Source of the DNA: Allobosea thiooxidans
GTDB lineage: Bacteria > Pseudomonadota > Alphaproteobacteria > Rhizobiales > Beijerinckiaceae
Assembly: GCF_900168195.1 (NCBI RefSeq)
Contig: NZ_FUYX01000002.1
Coordinates: forward strand, 255,501-319,500
DNA: 64,000 nucleotides
Direction: 5' to 3'
The position numbers were made by a program, and so were the translations under genes. This document shows, one piece after another, positions 59,587 to 64,000 of this stretch. The number at the start of each line of letters is the position of its first letter. Within the stretch, counting starts at the first letter, position 1. Under the pieces are notes generated by a model. It saw only the letters and a program-made list of their open reading frames with translations, was not told where the DNA came from and searched no databases.

Positions 59587-60432
59587 TCACGAGAGCCAGC
59601 GCTTGCGGCGCTTGTAGCTCTTCACCTCGCGGAAGGACTTCTTGTTGCCCTCGGCGACGCCGAGATAGAATTCCTTCACGTCCTCGTTCTCGCGCAGCAT
59701 CTTCGCCTCGCCGTCCATGACGACGCGGCCGGTCTCCATGATGTAGCCATAGGTGGCGTAGCGCAGGGCCATGTTGGTGTTCTGCTCGGCGACGAGGAAG
59801 GAGACGCCCTCATCGGCGTTGAGCTGGCGGACGATCTCGAAGATCTCCTCGACGATCTGCGGAGCCAGGCCCATCGAGGGCTCGTCGAGCAGGATCATCT
59901 TCGGGTTCGACATCATCGCCCGTCCGATGGCGCACATCTGCTGCTCGCCGCCGGAGGTGTAGCCTGCCTGCGAGGTCCGGCGCTGCTTGAGGCGCGGGAA
60001 CAGCGTGTAGATCTTCTCGAGATCGCGCTTGATCGCGGCGTTGCCGTCGCGGCGGGTGAACGCGCCGGTCAGCAGGTTCTCCTCGATCGAGAGATGGCCG
60101 AAGCAGTGCCGGCCCTCCATCACCTGGATGCAGCCGCGCCGCACCAACTCGTTCGGAGAAAGCTTGTCGACGCGCTCGCCGTCGAAGACGATCGAGCCCT
60201 TGGTGACCTCGCCGCGCTCGGCCTTGAGCAGGTTGGAGATCGCCTTCAGCGTCGTGGTCTTGCCGGCGCCGTTGGCGCCGAGGATCGCGACGATGCCCTG
60301 GCGCGGCACGGTGAGCGAGACGCCTTTCAGCACCAGCACGACATGGTCGTAGATGACCTCGATGTTGTTGAGCGACAGGATGGTGTCGCTCGCGGTCGCG
60401 GCGGCTGGCTTCTCGAGGGTGGCGGTCGACAT
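59587..60432 (-). CDS. livF: Branched-chain amino-acid type ABC transporter ATP-binding protein
   Basis: 281 residues. Walker A is GANGAGKTT (residues 52-60), the signature is TSGGEQQM in GYTSGGEQQMCAIGRAMM, Walker B is MILLDEPSMGLAP, and AEQNTNMAL is the switch region; these are LivF-type forms. The Lys/Arg-rich C-terminal tail (KSFREVKSYKRRKRWLS) is longer than in E. coli LivF. It follows the binding-protein gene across a repeat-bearing gap. A LivG partner is not in the window and may lie beyond the right edge. Confidence 0.9.
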   Translation of the reverse strand: MSTATLEKPAAATASDTILSLNNIEVIYDHVVLVLKGVSLTVPRQGIVAILGANGAGKTTTLKAISNLLKAERGEVTKGSIVFDGERVDKLSPNELVRRGCIQVMEGRHCFGHLSIEENLLTGAFTRRDGNAAIKRDLEKIYTLFPRLKQRRTSQAGYTSGGEQQMCAIGRAMMSNPKMILLDEPSMGLAPQIVEEIFEIVRQLNADEGVSFLVAEQNTNMALRYATYGYIMETGRVVMDGEAKMLRENEDVKEFYLGVAEGNKKSFREVKSYKRRKRWLS

Positions 60433-60444
60433 TGAACCTCCAAT

Positions 60445-60577
60445 CCTTCTCCCTTCGGGGGAGAAGGTGGCCCGGCGTCAGCCGGGTCGGATGAGGGAAG
60501 GACGGATGAGGAGAGTGCCAGACTTCCCTCATCCGTCAGCGCTTCGCGCTGCCACCTTCTCCCCCGAGGGGAGAAGG
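60445..60577. repeat. Repeat of two inverted CTTCTCCC...GGGAGAAG hairpins
   Basis: CCTTCTCCC-ttcg-GGGGAGAAGG (from 60445) and CCACCTTCTCCCCC-gagg-GGAGAAGG (to 60577) are each a hairpin, and the two are also complementary to each other over the whole length. Inside, GGATGAGGGAAG faces CTTCCCTCATCC. It lies between the binding-protein and livF genes and is a repeat type common in Rhizobiales. Confidence 0.8.
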
Positions 60578-60596
60578 AAGCGCGCCCTCGGTCAGA

Positions 60597-61925
60597 TCAG
60601 GACGACTTCTCGCAGGACTCGGTGCGCTTCGGCCAGTTGCCGGCCTTCTCGACATAGTCCTTGGCGTTGGACTCGATCAGCGGACGGACCTCGTCCTTCA
60701 TCGGCTCGACCCAGTCGCCCTTCTTCGTCCACTTGGTGCCGTCCCATTCGGAGACGAACATCTTGCTGTGGCCGGAGTGGTCGGTGCAGGAGATCGTGGT
60801 CGGCGTGACGAAGCCGCCGAGGCCGATCTCCTTGAGACGTGCCTCAGTCAGGTTGAGCGATTCCAGCCCGCGGCGCATGTCCTCGGCGTTGATCACCTTC
60901 TTGCCGGTGAGCTTCTGCGCATTGCGGATACCCTCGACGACGAGCATCGCGTTGTAGACGCCGCGGTTGTAGAGGGCTTCGCCGACCTTCTCCTTCGGCG
61001 TCGTGCTCTTGCCCTTGTCGACGACGTGCTTGAGAATATCCTGCATGGCGGGCGCGTCGGTGCCAGCGAGCGTCCAGCTCAGCGACTTGTAGCCCTTGGC
61101 CTGCTCGCCACCGGCGCGGGCATCGTCATCGCCGCCGGCCCACCAGACGCCGACCAGCTTGTTCATCGGGAAGTTGTTCTTGGCCGCTTCCTTGACCGCG
61201 GTCGGGTTCATCGCGCCCCAGCCCTGATTGTAGAGGAAGTCCGGTCGGTCGCGGCGGATCGACAGCCACAGCGAGCCCTGGTTCTGCATGTCGGCTGCCG
61301 CGACCGGATAGAGCTTGAGCTCGAAGCCGTATTTCTTGGCGAGGTTCTCGAGAACCGGGATCGGCTCCTTGCCGAAGGGCGCGTCGAGATGGATGAGCCC
61401 GAGCTTCTTGCCCTTGAGCTTGTCCATGCCACCGAGCTCGGCCGCCATGTGCTTCACCATGACGGAGGCGCCGTCCCAGTAGGTGAAGGGCGGGATGAAG
61501 ACCCAAGGGAAGTTCGTGCCATCGGCCGAAGAGGACAGGCCATAGGCCATCGACAGGATCGGGATCTTGTCGACATGGGCGCGCGGGATCGCGGCCAGCG
61601 TCGCGCCGGTCGACCAGGGCGAATAGACGATGGTGTTCTTCGACTTGGCCTGCTCGTAGCACTCGATCGACTTCTTGGTGTCGTAGCCGGTCTCGCATTC
61701 CTCGTAGATGACCTTGACGCCGTTCACGCCGCCGTCGCGCTCGTTGATCATCGTGATGTAGTCGCGCATGCCGTCGCCGATCGGGATGCCCGAGCCCGAA
61801 AACGGGCCGGTGCGATAGGCATTGTTGGCAAAATAGACGCTGTCCTGCGCCATGGCCGGGGCGAGCGCGCCGGCGGCGAACAAGGCTCCGAGCGCTGCAC
61901 CCTTCAACAGATTGCTGGTCTTCAT
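60597..61925 (-). CDS. Branched-chain amino-acid type ABC transporter binding protein
   Basis: 442 residues. A Sec signal peptide (residues 1-27, AAGALAPAMAQ) is followed by a Leu/Ile/Val-binding type periplasmic fold: YRTGPFSGSGIPIGDGMRDY, INERDGGVNGVKVIYEECET, SKNTIVYSPWSTGATLAAIP, and YNRGVYNAMLVVEGIRNAQK. The Cys pair (C-E-T-G-Y and S-I-E-C-Y) may form a disulfide. The ATG at 61925 gives the normal signal peptide. The ligand is not necessarily a branched-chain amino acid; relatives bind aromatic acids, urea or amides. Confidence 0.9.
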   Translation of the reverse strand: MKTSNLLKGAALGALFAAGALAPAMAQDSVYFANNAYRTGPFSGSGIPIGDGMRDYITMINERDGGVNGVKVIYEECETGYDTKKSIECYEQAKSKNTIVYSPWSTGATLAAIPRAHVDKIPILSMAYGLSSSADGTNFPWVFIPPFTYWDGASVMVKHMAAELGGMDKLKGKKLGLIHLDAPFGKEPIPVLENLAKKYGFELKLYPVAAADMQNQGSLWLSIRRDRPDFLYNQGWGAMNPTAVKEAAKNNFPMNKLVGVWWAGGDDDARAGGEQAKGYKSLSWTLAGTDAPAMQDILKHVVDKGKSTTPKEKVGEALYNRGVYNAMLVVEGIRNAQKLTGKKVINAEDMRRGLESLNLTEARLKEIGLGGFVTPTTISCTDHSGHSKMFVSEWDGTKWTKKGDWVEPMKDEVRPLIESNAKDYVEKAGNWPKRTESCEKSS

Positions 61926-62029
61926 GGACTTGCTCCGTTCGTTTCCTCCCGACCAGACTGCTGTCGGATCGGTCTTTATCCGCCGGCGCTTCAGTGTCGC
62001 CGGTCGTTTCTTGGGCCTTGCCCGTAGCC

Positions 62030-63109
62030 TCAATAGGGGAAGGGCCATGTCCGCAATTTCTGCTTGCCGATCTGCCAGAGCCGGGCGAGGCCGTGCGGCT
62101 CGACGATCAGAAAGGTAATGATCAGCGCGCCGACAAGCATGAAGGTAACGTGCTCGGCCGCCGCGCCCTGGATCGGGATGCCCAGTGCCGGCAGGCCGAA
62201 CTTCAGCGCCGTCGGCAGGATCGACAGGAAGGCCGCGCCGAAGAAGGAGCCGATCAGCGAGCCGAGGCCGCCGATGATGACCATGAACAGGATGTTGAAG
62301 GAGAGGCGGATCGAGAACACGTCCGCCGCCTCGCCGCCGCCGTACCAGAGGAAGATCATCATCGCGCCGGCGACGCCACAGAAATAGGAGGAGACGGCGA
62401 AGGCGGTGAGCTTGGCGTTGAGCAGCTTGATGCCCATCAGCTCGGCGGCGATGTCCATGTCGCGCACGGCCATCCAGGAGCGGCCGAGCTTGCCGTGGAC
62501 GATGTTGGAGGCGAACCAGGTCAGCACCACGACGAGGCCGAGGCAGACGAAATAGCGCGTCTCGGGCGTGGCGGAGGCGCCGGTGATCGGCAGGTCGAAG
62601 AGTGTGCGCTGCGGCACCTCGATCGCACCCGAGGCGTTGTAGTTGAACAGCCAGGGCACGCGCACGAAGGCCCATTGCAGGAAGAACTGGGCGGCGAGCG
62701 TCGCGACGGCGAGATAGAAGCCCTTGATGCGCAGCGAAGGCAGGCCGAAGAGCACGCCGATGCCAGCCGAGAACAGCCCCGACACCAGGATCAGGACGAC
62801 GATGTTCACGTCCGGGAAGATCGTCGTCAGCTTGTAGCAGCTATAGGCGCCCACCCCCATGAATGCGGCGGTGCCGAGCGAGATCAGCCCGGTATAGCCG
62901 GTCAGGATGTTCAGCCCAATCGCCGCAAGGGAGAAGACGAGGAAGGGGATCATCACCGAGGCGATGAAGAAGTCGCTGCCGAGGAAGGGGATCGCGATGA
63001 AGGCGATCGCCAGGATGACGCCGAGCCCGATCCGGTCTTCCCGCAACGGGAAGACGGCCATGTCGGCGGCGTAATTCGATTTGTATTGGCCGGCCTCGCG
63101 GTAGAGCAT
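62030..63109 (-). CDS. livM: Branched-chain amino-acid type ABC transporter permease LivM
   Basis: 359 residues with about nine membrane segments. LivM landmarks are GLNILTGYTGLISLGTAAFM, FGLPSLRIKGFYLAVATLA, WMAVRDMDIAAELMGIKLLN and LGSLIGSFFGAAFLSILP. It starts 13 nt after the livH stop and together with LivH forms the channel. Confidence 0.92.
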   Translation of the reverse strand: MLYREAGQYKSNYAADMAVFPLREDRIGLGVILAIAFIAIPFLGSDFFIASVMIPFLVFSLAAIGLNILTGYTGLISLGTAAFMGVGAYSCYKLTTIFPDVNIVVLILVSGLFSAGIGVLFGLPSLRIKGFYLAVATLAAQFFLQWAFVRVPWLFNYNASGAIEVPQRTLFDLPITGASATPETRYFVCLGLVVVLTWFASNIVHGKLGRSWMAVRDMDIAAELMGIKLLNAKLTAFAVSSYFCGVAGAMMIFLWYGGGEAADVFSIRLSFNILFMVIIGGLGSLIGSFFGAAFLSILPTALKFGLPALGIPIQGAAAEHVTFMLVGALIITFLIVEPHGLARLWQIGKQKLRTWPFPY

Positions 63110-63122
63110 GTCGTGAGGCTCC

Positions 63123-64000
63123 TCAGATGCGTTCGATGATCTTGTCGCCGAACAGGCCCTGCGGCCTGAACAGCAGGAAGCCCAGCGCGATGAAATAGGC
63201 GAGCCAGCTCTCGATGCCGCCGCCGATCAGCGGGCCCCAGTAGAACTCGCCAAGCTTCTCGCCGATGCCGATGATGAGGCCGCCGACGATGGCGCCGGGG
63301 ATCGAGGTGAAGCCGCCGAGGATCAATACCGGCAGCGCCTTCAGCGCCACGATCTCGAGCGCGAAGGAGACGTCCGAGCGGGCGCCCCACATGATGCCGG
63401 TGATCAGCGCGACGATGCCGGCGGTGAACCAGACGATGACCCAGATCTGGTTGAGCGAGATGCCGACCGAGAGCGCGGCCTTGTGGCTGTCGGCGACGGC
63501 GCGGAGTGCGCGGCCGATGCGGGTATACTGGAAGAAGGCGGCGAGCGCGGCGATCATCAGCGAGGCGATGAGCGCTGCGGCGATGTCGATCTTCTGCAGC
63601 GAGACCAGCCCGCCGAGGATCTGCAGATCGATCGCGCCCTTGGGCAGGTAGAGCTGCTCGGCGATCATCTGCTTGGGGTTGCCGCCGAAGAGAGCCTCGC
63701 CGAAGCCGATCAGGAAATAGGTGATGCCGAAGGTCGCCATGAACAGGATGATGTCCGGCTGGTTGACCAGCGGGCGCAGCACCACACGCTCGATGGTGAC
63801 GGCGAGCGCGAACATGACGCCGAGCGTGATGACGACCGCGAGGAAGGCGGGCACGCCCTTCTCGTAGAGGCCGACCAGCGTCAGCGCCGCGAACACCACC
63901 ATGATGCCCTGGGCGAAGTTGAACACGCCCGAGGCCTTGAAGATCAGAACGAAGCCGAGCGCGATCAGGGCGTAGAGCACGCCCGAGACCAGCCCTTCCC
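63123..64000 (-). CDS. livH: Branched-chain amino-acid type ABC transporter permease LivH (5' end outside window)
   Basis: The frame is open from the stop at 63123 to the right edge of the window; about 292 residues are visible. LivH landmarks are VLYALIALGFVLIFKASGVF, NFAQGIMVVFAALTLVGLY, ALRAVADSHKAALSVGISL and GGFTSIPGAIVGGLIIGIGE. The visible N-terminal part starts inside the first membrane segment, because EGLVSG precedes VLYALIALG; the true start codon lies beyond base 64000. It heads the visible part of the transport operon. Confidence 0.9.
   Translation of the reverse strand, partial: EGLVSGVLYALIALGFVLIFKASGVFNFAQGIMVVFAALTLVGLYEKGVPAFLAVVITLGVMFALAVTIERVVLRPLVNQPDIILFMATFGITYFLIGFGEALFGGNPKQMIAEQLYLPKGAIDLQILGGLVSLQKIDIAAALIASLMIAALAAFFQYTRIGRALRAVADSHKAALSVGISLNQIWVIVWFTAGIVALITGIMWGARSDVSFALEIVALKALPVLILGGFTSIPGAIVGGLIIGIGEKLGEFYWGPLIGGGIESWLAYFIALGFLLFRPQGLFGDKIIERI

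Noticed and set aside
60597..62675. A minus-strand frame of 692 codons reaching from the binding protein into livM
   Set aside because: The signal peptide at 61925 marks the real start; the remainder is livM read in another frame.
1..64000. CRISPR array, prophage or IS elements
   Set aside because: No regularly spaced repeats with unique spacers, no cas, phage or transposase-like proteins were found. The repeats present are solitary palindromes.

Overview
The window is a GC-rich alphaproteobacterial chromosome segment, most likely from the Hyphomicrobiales (a Bosea- or Methylobacterium-like organism). The evidence is the pairing of ornithine decarboxylase with homospermidine synthase, an Aap/Bzt-type general amino-acid transporter, many Ugp-like and Liv-like ABC operons, SorC-family sugar regulators, and several families of short palindromic repeats in the intergenic gaps. 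This placement is inferred from gene content. No rRNA, prophage, IS element or CRISPR array was seen.

0-12 kb: the tail of a Fur regulator; opgG with a small GNAT gene; a glyoxalase-like protein; a homospermidine locus (ornithine decarboxylase behind a leader of about 440 nt, a GNAT gene, hss); an MFS / LON-domain / CnoX cluster; a ProXp-like deacylase; and tRNA-Gly(GCC).

12-16 kb: a compact four-gene operon (SxtJ-like membrane protein, 49-residue DUF5989 protein, NodU/CmcH-type carbamoyltransferase, membrane-anchored SGNH hydrolase). It looks like an uncharacterised carbamoylation system.

16-26 kb: a minus-strand catabolic region that mixes part of the homoprotocatechuate lower pathway (hpaG, hpaH, hpaF, hpaR, gabD) with an aapJQMP transporter and a class V aminotransferase. 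Two gaps carry the same AT-rich 15-mer, a candidate HpaR operator.

26-45 kb: a polyol and phosphodiester region. A Ugp-like operon (ugpBAE, glycerophosphodiesterase, long-chain polyol dehydrogenase) lacks an ATPase. A SorC regulator with a HAD phosphatase, and a xylitol-type dehydrogenase with xylulokinase, follow. A second SorC regulator lies next to a seven-gene operon with a UgpC-like ATPase, two permeases, a binding protein, two metallophosphoesterases and an inositol-monophosphatase-family enzyme. Each SorC gene has a candidate operator that also occurs at another promoter.

45-64 kb: a LysR gene, an AAHS-type MFS gene, pyrE, an Fbp/AEP-type ABC operon, a MarR / alpha-beta hydrolase pair with a two-site operator over the marR start codon, a small secreted protein, hemH, a Tat-exported 5'-nucleotidase-like protein, ung, and a branched-chain amino-acid type ABC operon (livH, livM, binding protein, livF, AMP-forming CoA ligase) that runs off the right edge.
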